A stretch of DNA of 64,000 nt from Pseudopedobacter sp044361595 (GTDB lineage: Bacteria; Bacteroidota; Bacteroidia; Sphingobacteriales; Sphingobacteriaceae): contig JBIKIN010000002.1 in the NCBI GenBank assembly GCA_044361595.1, forward strand, positions 223,203 to 287,202, given 5' to 3'. Position numbers and translations under genes: made by a program. Under the pieces are notes generated by a model. It saw only the letters and a list, made by a program, of their open reading frames with translations. It searched no databases and was not told where the DNA came from. Positions 17,535 to 26,551 of the stretch are shown in pieces. Every line of letters starts with the position of its first letter. Position 1 is the stretch's first letter.

Positions 17535-20339
17535 CTATTTAGTTTTTAATCTTTCTTTTAGATAGTGACCTGTAAACGATTTTTTATCATTAGCTAAATC
17601 TTCTGGAGTACCTTCAAATACTAAATCGCCGCCTTCATCTCCTCCGCCTGGACCAATATCAATAACCCAATCGGCACATTTAATCACATCCATATTATGT
17701 TCTATCACAATAATGGTATTGCCTTGCTCTATCAAAGCATCAAAAGATTTCATCAATTTTTTGATGTCGTGAAAATGTAATCCAGTTGTGGGCTCATCAA
17801 AAATAAATAATGTTTTATGACTATTATTCCCTTTAATTAAGAAAGAGGCTAATTTGATACGCTGCGCTTCGCCACCAGATAAAGTGTTTGAAGATTGCCC
17901 TAAATGTACATAACCCAAACCTACGTCAACTAGAGGCTGTAATTTATTAATTATTTTTTGCTCGTTTTGAAAAAACGCTAAAGCCTCGTCAATGGTCATT
18001 TCTAAAACTTCGGCAACGTTTTTATCCTGATAAGTGATATCTAAAACGTGTTGTTTAAATCGCTTTCCTCCACAAGATTCGCAAGGCAAATAGATATCGG
18101 CCATAAACTGCATTTCAATTTTCACTTCTCCCTCTCCTTGGCAAACATCACATCTTCCGCCTTCCACATTAAATGAAAAAGCAGAAGGTTTTAATCCGCC
18201 AGCTTTTGCCGATGCTTGCGCTGCATACAAAGTCCTAATCTCATCCCATGCCTTAACATAGGTAACCGGATTTGAACGAGAGGAACGACCAATAGGATTT
18301 TGATCTACCATCTCTACTGATTGGATTTGCCCTGTTGCACCTTCAATACTATCGTAAGCTCCGGTTTGCTCGCCAGAGTAATTACCAATCACTTTTTGCA
18401 AAGCAGGAAATAAAATCCGTTTAACTAAAGATGTTTTTCCCGAACCCGAAACACCAGTTACTGCGGTTAAAACATTTAAGGGAAATTTAACATCAATATT
18501 TTTGAGGTTATTTTCTCTTGCTCCCTTTATTTCTATATAATCTTTTGGTCTTCTCCTATTTTTAGGGATTGAAATCTCTTCTACCCCACTTAAATATTTA
18601 CCAGTTAAGCTATTTTTATCTTTTAAAATTTCTTGGTAATTACCTGCAAAAATTAAATTCCCACCTAAAGTACCTGCCTCTGGACCAATATCAATCAAAT
18701 GATCTGCAGCTTGCATCATTTCTTCTTCATGCTCTACAACCAATACCGTATTTCCTACATCTCTAAGTGCTTTTAATACACCAATTAACCTATTGGTATC
18801 TTTAGGGTGTAAGCCAATGCTAGGCTCATCTAACACATAAACAGAACCTACTAAAGAGCTGCCTAAAGAGGTAGCTAAATTTATTCTTTGAGACTCGCCA
18901 CCTGATAAGGTGTTTGATAAACGGTTTAGCGTTAAGTAACCTAAGCCCACTTCGTTTAGAAATAAAATTCTATTTCTAATTTCTAAAATTAAACGCTTAG
19001 CTATTTTTTGTTGCTGCTGGTCTAATTTTAGATCATCAAAAAATATTAAAGCCTTCTTTAATGGCATTAAAACAATATCAGTAATGGAGTGCCCATCAAT
19101 TTTAACATAAGTGGCATCTGGTCTTAATCTACTTCCCAAACAATCAGGACAATTAGTTTTTCCACGATACCTAGAAAGCATTACTCGGTATTGGATTTTA
19201 TAGGTTTGCTCTTCTAAATACTTAAAAAAATCATCTAGACCTCTAAAGTATTTATTGCCTTTCCAAACTAATTTTTGCTCGGCTTTTGTTAATTGATTAT
19301 AAGAACGGTGAATTGGAAAATCAAATTTGATAGAGTTCTTAACTAAATCATCCAACCATTCTTTCATTTTCTCGCCACGCCAAGGAGCAATGGCGCCGTC
19401 ATAAATAGACTTAGTTTTATCAGGAATTACCAAGTCCTCGTCAATTCCAATAACTTTACCAAAGCCTTCGCATTTTGGACAAGCACCATAAGGATTATTA
19501 AAACTAAAAAAGTTTGGCGATGGTTCTTCAAATTTAATTCCATCTAGCTCAAATCGATCAGAAAATGGTTTTCTTTTTCCGTCAAAATCTATATAACAGT
19601 CTCCTTTACCTTCAAAAAAGGCCGTTTGAACAGAGTCGGCTATTCTGCTGATTGTCTCATCCTCTTGGTTAGTTACAATCCTATCCACAATGATTAATAC
19701 CTGAGAGGCATCAATAATCTCATGATTTTCGACTGTTTCATCTTCTAAAACTTGCTCAACTTTTTTAATCTCATCATTTATAACTACTCTAGAAAATCCT
19801 TTTTGAAGTAACACAGCTAATTCTTCTTTGAGTGTTCTTTGGTTATGCGGATAAAGTGGGCACAAAATAGTTACTGTGCTTTCTTGTGGTAGGGCAGCTA
19901 TATAATTTACAACATCAGTTACAGAATCTTTCTTAACCAATTGGCCCGATACAGGCGAAATAGTTTTTCCAATTCTACTAAATAATAATTTTAGATAATC
20001 ATAAATTTCTGTAGATGTGCCTACTGTAGAGCGGGGATTTGAAGTAATTACTTTTTGTTCTATAGCAATAGCAGGAGCAATTCCTTTAATGTAATCTACA
20101 TCGGGCTTATTCATACGCCCCATAAACTGCCTTGCGTAAGACGATAGGCTTTCTACATATCTTCGTTGCCCTTCGGCATAGAGAGTATCAAAAGCCAAAG
20201 AAGATTTTCCAGAACCAGACATGCCTGTAATAACAACCAATTGGTTTTTAGGAATAGCAACATCAATATTTTTTAAATTGTGTACCCTAGCTCCTTTAAT
20301 AAGAATGTTTTTTTGTGGATCTTGATCTTCTAATTTCAT
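17535..20339 (-). CDS. uvrA: Excinuclease ABC subunit A
   Basis: A 934-residue DNA-damage recognition ATPase. It has two ABC modules: Walker A GMSGSGKSS (residues 39-47) with signature LSGGESQRINLA, and GVSGSGKTS with signature LSGGEAQRIKLAS. The zinc-binding pairs are visible as CPKCEGFGKV, CPDCLGSR and CDVCQGEGEV...CESCGGKRF. YAEGQRRYVESLSSYARQFMG is the invariant first-domain block. It works with UvrB and UvrC, not in this window, in nucleotide excision repair. Full length, no anomalies. Confidence 0.97.
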   Translation of the reverse strand: MKLEDQDPQKNILIKGARVHNLKNIDVAIPKNQLVVITGMSGSGKSSLAFDTLYAEGQRRYVESLSSYARQFMGRMNKPDVDYIKGIAPAIAIEQKVITSNPRSTVGTSTEIYDYLKLLFSRIGKTISPVSGQLVKKDSVTDVVNYIAALPQESTVTILCPLYPHNQRTLKEELAVLLQKGFSRVVINDEIKKVEQVLEDETVENHEIIDASQVLIIVDRIVTNQEDETISRIADSVQTAFFEGKGDCYIDFDGKRKPFSDRFELDGIKFEEPSPNFFSFNNPYGACPKCEGFGKVIGIDEDLVIPDKTKSIYDGAIAPWRGEKMKEWLDDLVKNSIKFDFPIHRSYNQLTKAEQKLVWKGNKYFRGLDDFFKYLEEQTYKIQYRVMLSRYRGKTNCPDCLGSRLRPDATYVKIDGHSITDIVLMPLKKALIFFDDLKLDQQQQKIAKRLILEIRNRILFLNEVGLGYLTLNRLSNTLSGGESQRINLATSLGSSLVGSVYVLDEPSIGLHPKDTNRLIGVLKALRDVGNTVLVVEHEEEMMQAADHLIDIGPEAGTLGGNLIFAGNYQEILKDKNSLTGKYLSGVEEISIPKNRRRPKDYIEIKGARENNLKNIDVKFPLNVLTAVTGVSGSGKTSLVKRILFPALQKVIGNYSGEQTGAYDSIEGATGQIQSVEMVDQNPIGRSSRSNPVTYVKAWDEIRTLYAAQASAKAGGLKPSAFSFNVEGGRCDVCQGEGEVKIEMQFMADIYLPCESCGGKRFKQHVLDITYQDKNVAEVLEMTIDEALAFFQNEQKIINKLQPLVDVGLGYVHLGQSSNTLSGGEAQRIKLASFLIKGNNSHKTLFIFDEPTTGLHFHDIKKLMKSFDALIEQGNTIIVIEHNMDVIKCADWVIDIGPGGGDEGGDLVFEGTPEDLANDKKSFTGHYLKERLKTK

Positions 20340-20399
20340 TTATTGCCTTTGATTGCTCGTTTAGATTAATAAATAAACAAGTCTTTTTGTTGCGATTTG

Positions 20400-20407
20400 C
20401 AAAAATA
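20400..20407 (-). promoter_or_regulatory. Candidate -7 element of uvrA
   Basis: TATTTTTG on the minus strand fits TAnnTTTG exactly, about 60 bases before the uvrA ATG. No clear -33 TTG is found at the expected distance. The rest of the 464-base spacer up to the sigma-factor gene at 20804 is very AT-rich, with nothing else I can identify. Confidence 0.35.
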
Positions 20408-20803
20408 AAGCTATTATTTGTCTTTTTAAGATTAAGTATCAATATGACTTAGATTAAACCTAAATAAATCTAACAAATAAAATTGAGGGTCTGATACAAT
20501 AAGTACGTATTAAAAAATGAGTCCTAAAAATGGCTAAAATTATTTTTTCAATTTTTTGTATCACTTGCTAAGAAACCACCGTATTTAGAATTAATATTGT
20601 TTATATTGTGATAATAAATGTAAGTCATTTAAAAATCATTAAACAGTATTTAATATTTATAATTTTAAATAATACACTTTAAAATTATTTATAATAAATT
20701 ATAACTTTATTTGACTAATAAATTAATATACACCAAACAAAAAATAGCTTATAGATAAAACTCTTACTCAATTAATAGTACAAATAATTTAATTAGGAGT
20801 AAT

Positions 20804-21388
20804 ATGAGCTTTCAAGAACTTACAGACCAAAAATTGGTAAATCTTTACATCAATGGTAAAGAATCTGCACTATCTGAATTAATTAGCCGCCACAAATCAA
20901 GAATCTATACTTCAATTTATTTATTGGTTAAAGACGAATATTTAGCCGAAGATATCTTCCAGGATACTTTTATTAAAGTTATTAAAACTTTAAAAGCGGG
21001 TAGGTATAATGAAGAAGGTAAGTTTTTACCTTGGGTTTTAAGAATTGGGCATAACTTGGTTATAGATCATTTTAGAAGAGAAAAGCGCAAACCTACAATC
21101 ACCAATAGTGATGGCTTTGATATTTTTGATGTAATTGGCATTTACGATGAAAGTATGGAAGAAAAAATGGTAAAACAACAAACTCATGATGATTTAAAAA
21201 AATTAATTCATTTACTACCATCAGAGCAAAAAGAAGTCTTGATTATGAGACATTATGGAGAACTTTCTTTTAAAGAAATAGCTGATTTAACAGAAGTTAG
21301 CATAAACACTGCGTTAGGTAGAATGCGCTATGCATTAAACAATTTGCGCAAAATGATGATTACCAAGGAATTAACATTGAAAAATTAA
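20804..21388 (+). CDS. ECF-type RNA polymerase sigma factor
   Basis: A 194-residue sigma-70 family protein with a good ribosome site (AGGAGTAAT before ATG). Region 2 is at about 25-95 (LISRHKSRIYTSIYLLVKDEYLAEDIFQDTFIKV, WVLRIGHNLVIDHFRR) and region 4 at about 130-185 (LPSEQKEVLIMRHYGELSFKEIADLTEVS). No anti-sigma factor gene follows; instead a 64-residue protein is encoded 80 bases downstream. Without an adjacent anti-sigma its trigger is unknown. Confidence 0.9.
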   Translation: MSFQELTDQKLVNLYINGKESALSELISRHKSRIYTSIYLLVKDEYLAEDIFQDTFIKVIKTLKAGRYNEEGKFLPWVLRIGHNLVIDHFRREKRKPTITNSDGFDIFDVIGIYDESMEEKMVKQQTHDDLKKLIHLLPSEQKEVLIMRHYGELSFKEIADLTEVSINTALGRMRYALNNLRKMMITKELTLKN

Positions 21389-21468
21389 TTTAATATTTTT
21401 TATTGAAATCATAAAATAATAGCATTTGTACGACGTTTCTTATTGTATAAACTTTAATTTAAAAGAAT

Positions 21469-21663
21469 ATGATAGAAACCTCTACTCCATTAAAAAATGA
21501 AATTGATTTTAATCAAATGCAATTTATGACTGATGATTTAATTAGCCAAGAAAATGAAAATGATTATTATAACTCTATTAAACCAAATTTAGATAGATTA
21601 ATAAAAAATCCATCAGAAAAAGTGGTGACTCAAATATTAGAGTTTTCTAAATCAATCAAATAA
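21469..21663 (+). CDS. Small acidic hypothetical protein after the sigma factor
   Basis: A 64-residue protein (MIETSTPLKNEIDF start, KVVTQILEFSKSIK end) with no membrane segment and no Cys. It is placed between the sigma-factor gene and a strong terminator, so it is probably the second gene of the same transcript. The C-terminal helix NPSEKVVTQILEFSKSIK resembles the short tails seen in other small Bacteroidota proteins beside sigma factors, but I do not recognise a named family. Confidence 0.6.
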   Translation: MIETSTPLKNEIDFNQMQFMTDDLISQENENDYYNSIKPNLDRLIKNPSEKVVTQILEFSKSIK

Positions 21664-21701
21664 AAAATGGGCTTTTCTATAAAAGAAAAAGCCCATTTTT
21701 T
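21662..21701 (+). terminator. Rho-independent terminator
   Basis: AAAAAATGGGCTTTT pairs with AAAAGCCCATTTTTT, giving a hairpin with flanking A and T runs. It begins at the stop of the 64-residue gene and could work in both directions. Confidence 0.85.
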
Positions 21702-21808
21702 ATTTCTGCCTTCTTCTTAAGATACTTATTATTAGAGGCTTTATTTATTTTTTACATTTTTTTGTAATATTTTAGGGATTACATACTCTAAAATAAAACA
21801 ACAAAATA

Positions 21809-22165
21809 ATGAACGACCAATATCTATATTCTTTCTCTAATATTACCTTAGAAGAAATACAATTTATTAAAGAAATTACTGCCAATTTAACCGAAGATTC
21901 TAAGAAGAATTTTATGATGATGTATAGTAGTAAAAGAAGAGATCCTCAACATATTTTATTAATGTGTATACTGGGTTTTGTGGTTGTTGCTGGCGTACAA
22001 AGATTTGCAACTAACCAAATTGGAATGGGTATATTGTATTTAATTACAGGTGGTTTATGTTTAATTGGTACAATTATAGACACCATTAACTACAAAAACA
22101 TAGCTAATGAATTTAATCATCAGATGGCATTAGAAAGTAGAGCTTTTTTAGTGGCAACTAAATAA
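21809..22165 (+). CDS. TM2 domain membrane protein
   Basis: A 118-residue protein. A soluble N-terminal helix region (about 1-45) is followed by two membrane segments, HILLMCILGFVVVAGVQRF and GMGILYLITGGLCLIGTIID. The GMGILYLITGG...GTIIDTIN pattern is the core of the TM2 domain. Function of TM2 proteins is not established. It is convergent with the TPR protein at 22169, with only 3 bases between the stops. Confidence 0.75.
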   Translation: MNDQYLYSFSNITLEEIQFIKEITANLTEDSKKNFMMMYSSKRRDPQHILLMCILGFVVVAGVQRFATNQIGMGILYLITGGLCLIGTIIDTINYKNIANEFNHQMALESRAFLVATK

Positions 22166-22168
22166 AAT

Positions 22169-23632
22169 CTAGTCACTAGTCATTTCGTTAATTTGTTCGA
22201 TAACGTCTTCTAGGCTTTTGGCTTCATTTTCTATCATTCTAAAGTATTGATTTTTGTTATCTTCAAAACCTGATATTAAAATTAAACCAAGAATATTAGC
22301 CGTATGCTTTCTTATTTGATGAGAGTTAAAATAAGCTAGTTCTTTTAATTTTTCATTCTTTTTCCTAATTGTTTCAGTTCTTAAAGCAATGATTTGTTCT
22401 AAATCTTGGTTTTGCTTTTGAATTGTTTTGTTAGCAATATCTAATTGATGATAAGCCTTATTTTTATTTAGAAAATTAATGTATAACAAAATACCTAAAA
22501 AAATGGTTATTGATATTCCTGCAACAAGTAATATTGAAATGGTATTTTGCTTTTTTAATTCCATTTCTTTAAACTGGGCAAACAATCTTAAATCATCGTT
22601 TTCTTGATCTTTTTGATCAGTAATGATTTTATTTAAAGAACTTGATATTTGGCCAGATGTATTATAACCTAACACTTTGTCCTTTAATTCGTCTTTTATT
22701 TTAGTATAATTTAAAGCCTCTTTATAATCTTCCTTCTTGATATTCAAATTAACTAAAGCGTTATAAACAGAAATTAATTCTAATTGGGCGTTAGATGTCT
22801 TAGCTATCTGTAATGCTTTGGATAGAAAGTTTTCACTTTCATTTAACCTATTTTGTTCAAGTCTAATGGTAGATAATCCAATTAAAGCTTTTATGACTTG
22901 ATCGGGTTCTGCATTCTGATAACCTAATACCTTATAAAAAGCGAACTCGGCAGAATCTTTAACTCCTTTTGCCGAATATAATTCGCCCATTTTAGTGTGG
23001 TAAAACCCATCATCAAATATGGAAGAGTTATCGGCTTGCACCCTCCTTGCTTTCTTTAAATAACTAATCGCTTTCTTTAAATCCTTCTCCTTATATGCAA
23101 TATCGGAGAAAATACTCAACGATATAGCTAAAGAATTTGAATTTCTAAATTCTTTATTAACCTCATAGGCCTCATTAGCATATTTTTTTGCACTTTCAAT
23201 ATCGCCAATAGCAATTAACACACTTGCAATATTGTTTAAGTTTTTACCAGATTCCTTTAAAATTCCTTGGTTTTTATTAATGTAGAGTGATTTTAAATAA
23301 TTTTTTAAAGCTAGGTCTAACTTACCTATAGTTTGATAAGCTAACCCTAAAAAGTTATATCCCTTAGCTAAACCAAATTTATAATCATTCTCTTTAGATA
23401 ACCTAACAACGCTATCAGCAAAAAGCACACTTTTATCAAAGTCTATATATTGGTATGCATAAGAAATCTTACCTAAAAGGCCAATTTTGAGATATACATC
23501 TCTAGTAGTATCTGTAACCGTTAAAGCAGAATCGATAGATCTTAACTGTATACTCTTAGTTTGAGCAACAAGCATTAAGCTATTAAATATAAATAATAGA
23601 GATAGACTTATTTTAAAGTATACATTCACCAT
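22169..23632 (-). CDS. TPR protein with kinase-like dimerization domain but no ATPase domain
   Basis: A 487-residue protein. After a signal or anchor (about 1-23) come at least six TPR-like repeats (for example AKGYNFLGLAYQTIGKLDLALKN, YKEALNYTK), then a membrane helix NTISILLVAGISITIFLGILLY (about 362-383), a coiled coil, and a C-terminal stretch ELAYFNSHQIRKHTANILGL that looks like the His-containing DHp helix of Bacteroidota TPR histidine kinases. The protein stops about 35 residues later, with no N, G1 or G2 ATP-binding boxes. It may be a phosphotransfer or dimerization partner, or a truncated kinase. No response regulator is adjacent. Confidence 0.75.
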   Translation of the reverse strand: MVNVYFKISLSLLFIFNSLMLVAQTKSIQLRSIDSALTVTDTTRDVYLKIGLLGKISYAYQYIDFDKSVLFADSVVRLSKENDYKFGLAKGYNFLGLAYQTIGKLDLALKNYLKSLYINKNQGILKESGKNLNNIASVLIAIGDIESAKKYANEAYEVNKEFRNSNSLAISLSIFSDIAYKEKDLKKAISYLKKARRVQADNSSIFDDGFYHTKMGELYSAKGVKDSAEFAFYKVLGYQNAEPDQVIKALIGLSTIRLEQNRLNESENFLSKALQIAKTSNAQLELISVYNALVNLNIKKEDYKEALNYTKIKDELKDKVLGYNTSGQISSSLNKIITDQKDQENDDLRLFAQFKEMELKKQNTISILLVAGISITIFLGILLYINFLNKNKAYHQLDIANKTIQKQNQDLEQIIALRTETIRKKNEKLKELAYFNSHQIRKHTANILGLILISGFEDNKNQYFRMIENEAKSLEDVIEQINEMTSD

Positions 23633-23767
23633 AAATTTTTAATACTGACAAATTCCTATGGTTCAAATAAAATATTTGAGTAAAAATTCATCGAATTAAA
23701 TTAAATCAAACAAAACTAAATTAAAAGAAGAATATAATAGTTAAACTTAAAAATACTTTTACAATAA

Positions 23768-23799
23768 TTGTTATATGCATAGTCTAAACTTTATTTTTG
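23768..23799 (+). promoter_or_regulatory. Promoter of the Nif3-like gene
   Basis: TTG at 23768-23770 and TATTTTTG at 23792-23799 are spaced by 21 bases, a good fit to the Bacteroidota -33/-7 arrangement. The ATG at 23804 follows by 4 bases, so the transcript is predicted to be leaderless or nearly so. Confidence 0.55.
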
Positions 23800-23803
23800 T
23801 TAT

Positions 23804-24901
23804 ATGATTATAAAAGAACTGATTGAATTTTTAGAGCGTTATGCACCTCTAAGCTATCAAGAAGATTATGATAATGCGGGATTGATTGTAGGAAATCATC
23901 AAGATGAAATTAAAAGCGGATTAGTTTGTTTAGATTGTACAGAACAAGTAATTGAAGAGGCAATAACAAAAAAATACGACATCATCATTGCTCATCATCC
24001 TATTATATTTAGGGGATTAAAAAAATTAAATGGTAAAAATTATATTGAACGAGTAATTATAAAAGCCATTAAGAATAATATTGCTATTTATGCCATACAT
24101 ACTAATTTAGATAATGTAATTAATGGTGTAAATGATAAAATATGCGATAAACTTGGATTAATAAATCGGAAAATTTTATCCCCAAAAAAACATAATTTAA
24201 AAAAATTAGTCACATATATACCTGTAAACTATGCTGAAGCAGTTAAAGAAGCAATTTTTAATGCTGGTGCCGGAAAAATTGGGAACTATTCTAATTGCAG
24301 TTTTAACACTTTAGGAAACGGCACTTTTAAAGCCGATAAAAATGCTAATCCTTTTGTAGGAGAACAAGATAAAGTTCATACAGAAGAAGAGTTAAAAGTC
24401 GAGGTTATATTTGATACAGCAAAACAATCGGAAATTTTAAACGCTTTAATACAAACACATCCCTACGAAGAGGTAGCTTTTGATATTTATCCATTAGAGA
24501 ACAAAAACCAGCAGATAGGTTCTGGGATGATAGGTGAACTAACTGATGAAATTGAAGAAAAACGATTTTTACAGAACTTAAAACAGGTAATGAATGTATC
24601 TGTTATCAGACACACCCAGTTATTAAGCAAGAAAATTAATAAAGTTGCTGTTTGTGGAGGTTCTGGAAGTTACCTTTTAAATGATGCCATACAAGCTGGA
24701 GCTGATATTTTTATTACCGCAGATTTTAAATATCATGAGTTTTTTGATGCAGATGGGAAAATAATAATTGCAGATATAGGACATTATGAAAGCGAGCAAT
24801 TTACACAAGATTTACTATTAGATATTATTACGAAAAATTTTCCTAACTTTGCAATCCGTTTAACAGAAAATAATACAAACCCAATAAAATATTTGTCGTA
24901 A
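23804..24901 (+). CDS. Nif3-like dinuclear metal centre protein
   Basis: A 365-residue member of the NIF3/YbgI/YqfO family. Metal ligands are visible in IIAHHPIIFRGLKKL, AIHTNLDNV and near the end DIGHYESEQF. The middle (about 130-235) is the PII-like insertion domain found in the long YqfO-type members (LVTYIPVNYAEAVKEAIFNAGAGKIGNYSNCSF, HPYEEVAFDIYPL). Often annotated as GTP cyclohydrolase 1 type 2 homologue, but physiological function is unsettled. Its stop codon overlaps the ATG of the next gene by one base, so the two are translationally coupled. Confidence 0.9.
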   Translation: MIIKELIEFLERYAPLSYQEDYDNAGLIVGNHQDEIKSGLVCLDCTEQVIEEAITKKYDIIIAHHPIIFRGLKKLNGKNYIERVIIKAIKNNIAIYAIHTNLDNVINGVNDKICDKLGLINRKILSPKKHNLKKLVTYIPVNYAEAVKEAIFNAGAGKIGNYSNCSFNTLGNGTFKADKNANPFVGEQDKVHTEEELKVEVIFDTAKQSEILNALIQTHPYEEVAFDIYPLENKNQQIGSGMIGELTDEIEEKRFLQNLKQVMNVSVIRHTQLLSKKINKVAVCGGSGSYLLNDAIQAGADIFITADFKYHEFFDADGKIIIADIGHYESEQFTQDLLLDIITKNFPNFAIRLTENNTNPIKYLS

Positions 24902-25650
24902 TGGAACAAACCGTAGAACAAAAGCTAGAAGCTTTATACGAGCTACAAACCATCCACACTAAAATTGATAAAATCCGTCAGACCCGCGGGGAACTTCCTA
25001 TGGAAGTAGCAGATTTAGAAGATGACGTTGCAGGATTAGAAACACGTATACAGAAGATTAAATCTGATTTAGATGATTTAGAAGATTCTATTGTGAATCG
25101 TAAAAACATGATTAAGGAAGCACTTGCCTTAACTAAAAAATACGAAACGCAACAAAACAACGTAAAAAATAACCGCGAATTTGAAGCTATTTCTAAAGAA
25201 ATTGAAATTCAAGGCTTAGACGTTCAAGTTTCTGAAAAGAAAATCAAAGAATTTCAGTTTGAAATAAAAAATAAAACAGAAATTTACGATAGCGCACTTT
25301 TAAATCTTGAAGAAAGAAAAAAAGATTTAGAAATTAAACAAGCAGAACTTAACAATATTACTGCAGAAACTGAAAAGGAAGAAAGCAAATTAGTTAAAGA
25401 AGCTGACGCTTACGCTGATAAAATAGAAGATCGTTTAAAAATTGCGTACAACAGATTAAGAGGTAATTTTAAAAATGGTTTAGCTGTTGTTACCATAGAG
25501 CGTGATTCTTGCTCAGGATGTTTCAATCAAATTCCACCTCAACGTCAGTCTGATATTCGTCAGCGCAAAAAAATTATTGTTTGCGAACATTGCGGTAGAA
25601 TATTAGTTGATGAAACTATTGCAGAAGAAGCAAGAGTAGAAAGTGTTTAA
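24901..25650 (+). CDS. Coiled-coil zinc-ribbon protein (CT398-like)
   Basis: A 249-residue protein: a long alpha-helical coiled coil (about 1-195, KIRQTRGELPMEVADLEDDV, NNREFEAISKEIEIQ), then a four-Cys zinc ribbon CSGCFNQIPPQ...CEHCGRILVDE (about 200-237). This is the C4-type zinc ribbon family found widely next to Nif3-like genes. Homologues have been linked to flagellar or secretion functions elsewhere, but no role is certain here. Confidence 0.85.
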   Translation: MEQTVEQKLEALYELQTIHTKIDKIRQTRGELPMEVADLEDDVAGLETRIQKIKSDLDDLEDSIVNRKNMIKEALALTKKYETQQNNVKNNREFEAISKEIEIQGLDVQVSEKKIKEFQFEIKNKTEIYDSALLNLEERKKDLEIKQAELNNITAETEKEESKLVKEADAYADKIEDRLKIAYNRLRGNFKNGLAVVTIERDSCSGCFNQIPPQRQSDIRQRKKIIVCEHCGRILVDETIAEEARVESV

Positions 25651-25671
25651 ATAAAAATTTCATAAAATTTT

Positions 25672-25701
25672 AAACATCCTAAATTTTAGGATGTTTTTTT
25701 T
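25672..25701 (+). terminator. Terminator of the nif3-like/zinc-ribbon operon
   Basis: AAACATCCTAAA pairs with TTTAGGATGTTT (25672-25696), followed by a T run. Confidence 0.9.
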
Positions 25702-25859
25702 TGCCCTAAATTTTAATAAGCAGGAGCTAAACGCTAATAATTTACTTTTATCATATCTTAATTTTAAGAGTTGTAATTACATTACCAAATATTTCAATAA
25801 TAAAAACCTAAGACTAAAAAAACCAAATAATTACTTATTAATTAATTGGGGTTGACCGT

Positions 25860-26029
25860 TTTGATAACCATTAATTTATTAATTATAAAATTTGCATTTT
25901 TAAGCTAAAATTTCGTAAATTAGTTCTAAGGTTAATCAGTCTTAGGAGTTTAACAAGCTTTTAAGATTTTATAGGTTTTAATTGTTAATTACAAAGCCGC
26001 TTTTAATTAAAAGCGGCTTTGTTTTTTTT
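25860..26029 (+). ncRNA. Candidate small RNA with its own terminator
   Basis: The 432-base gap between the zinc-ribbon gene and the MaoC gene holds a second very strong terminator (25991-26022: ACAAAGCCGCTTTT / AAAAGCGGCTTTGT, then seven or more T) with no coding region before it. A possible promoter is TTTG at 25860-25863, then 23 bases, then AAAATTTG at 25887-25894, giving a transcript of about 130 bases from near 25900. Inside, CTAAG...CTTAG around 25926-25945 can pair. No ATG-started ORF is present in it. Family not recognised. Confidence 0.35.
25991..26029 (+). terminator. Strong orphan terminator upstream of the MaoC-like gene
   Basis: A 14-bp perfect stem with an AATT loop followed by a T run. 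It cannot serve the zinc-ribbon gene, which already has a terminator about 300 bases earlier. Confidence 0.9.
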
Positions 26030-26082
26030 AGGAGTTACCAATTTAATTTTATTATTTTGGGTTCGATAAATAAGAACTAAAA

Positions 26083-26541
26083 ATGGTAATAATTAAAAAT
26101 TTTGAAGAATTTGAAAGTCATTTGGGTCAGGAATTAGGTGTTTCTGATTGGCATAAAATAAATCAAAATCAAATCAATTTATTTGCCGATGCTACCCTAG
26201 ATCATCAGTGGATACATACCGACCCTGAGAAGGCACTAACAGACAGCCCATTTAAAAAGACGATAGCACATGGTTACCTAACATTATCTCTTATCCCTTT
26301 CCTGTGGAAACAAGTTGTTAGCATCCAGAATTTAAAAATGGAAATTAATTACGGGATAGAAAAATTAAAATTTGCAGAAGCAGTAACGGTTGATAGTGAG
26401 GTAAGATTAAAAGTCAAATTAGCATCTATCATCAATTTAAGAGGCGTTACGAAAGCAAATATTGGAATTACATTAGAAATAAAAGATCAGAAAAAACCTG
26501 CTTTAAGTGGTGAGGTTATTTTCTTGTATCATTTTAATTGA
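26083..26541 (+). CDS. MaoC-like (R)-enoyl-CoA hydratase family protein
   Basis: A 152-residue hot-dog fold protein. The hydratase motif is clear: NLFADATLDHQWIHTDPEKA with the catalytic Asp and His, then TIAHGYLTLSLIPFLW. Members hydrate trans-2-enoyl-CoA; this size and the NQNQINLFADAT segment also match NodN-like proteins. Physiological substrate unknown. Its 3' end faces the DUF4197 gene, 10 bases away. Confidence 0.87.
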   Translation: MVIIKNFEEFESHLGQELGVSDWHKINQNQINLFADATLDHQWIHTDPEKALTDSPFKKTIAHGYLTLSLIPFLWKQVVSIQNLKMEINYGIEKLKFAEAVTVDSEVRLKVKLASIINLRGVTKANIGITLEIKDQKKPALSGEVIFLYHFN

Positions 26542-26551
26542 TCTTCACCTA

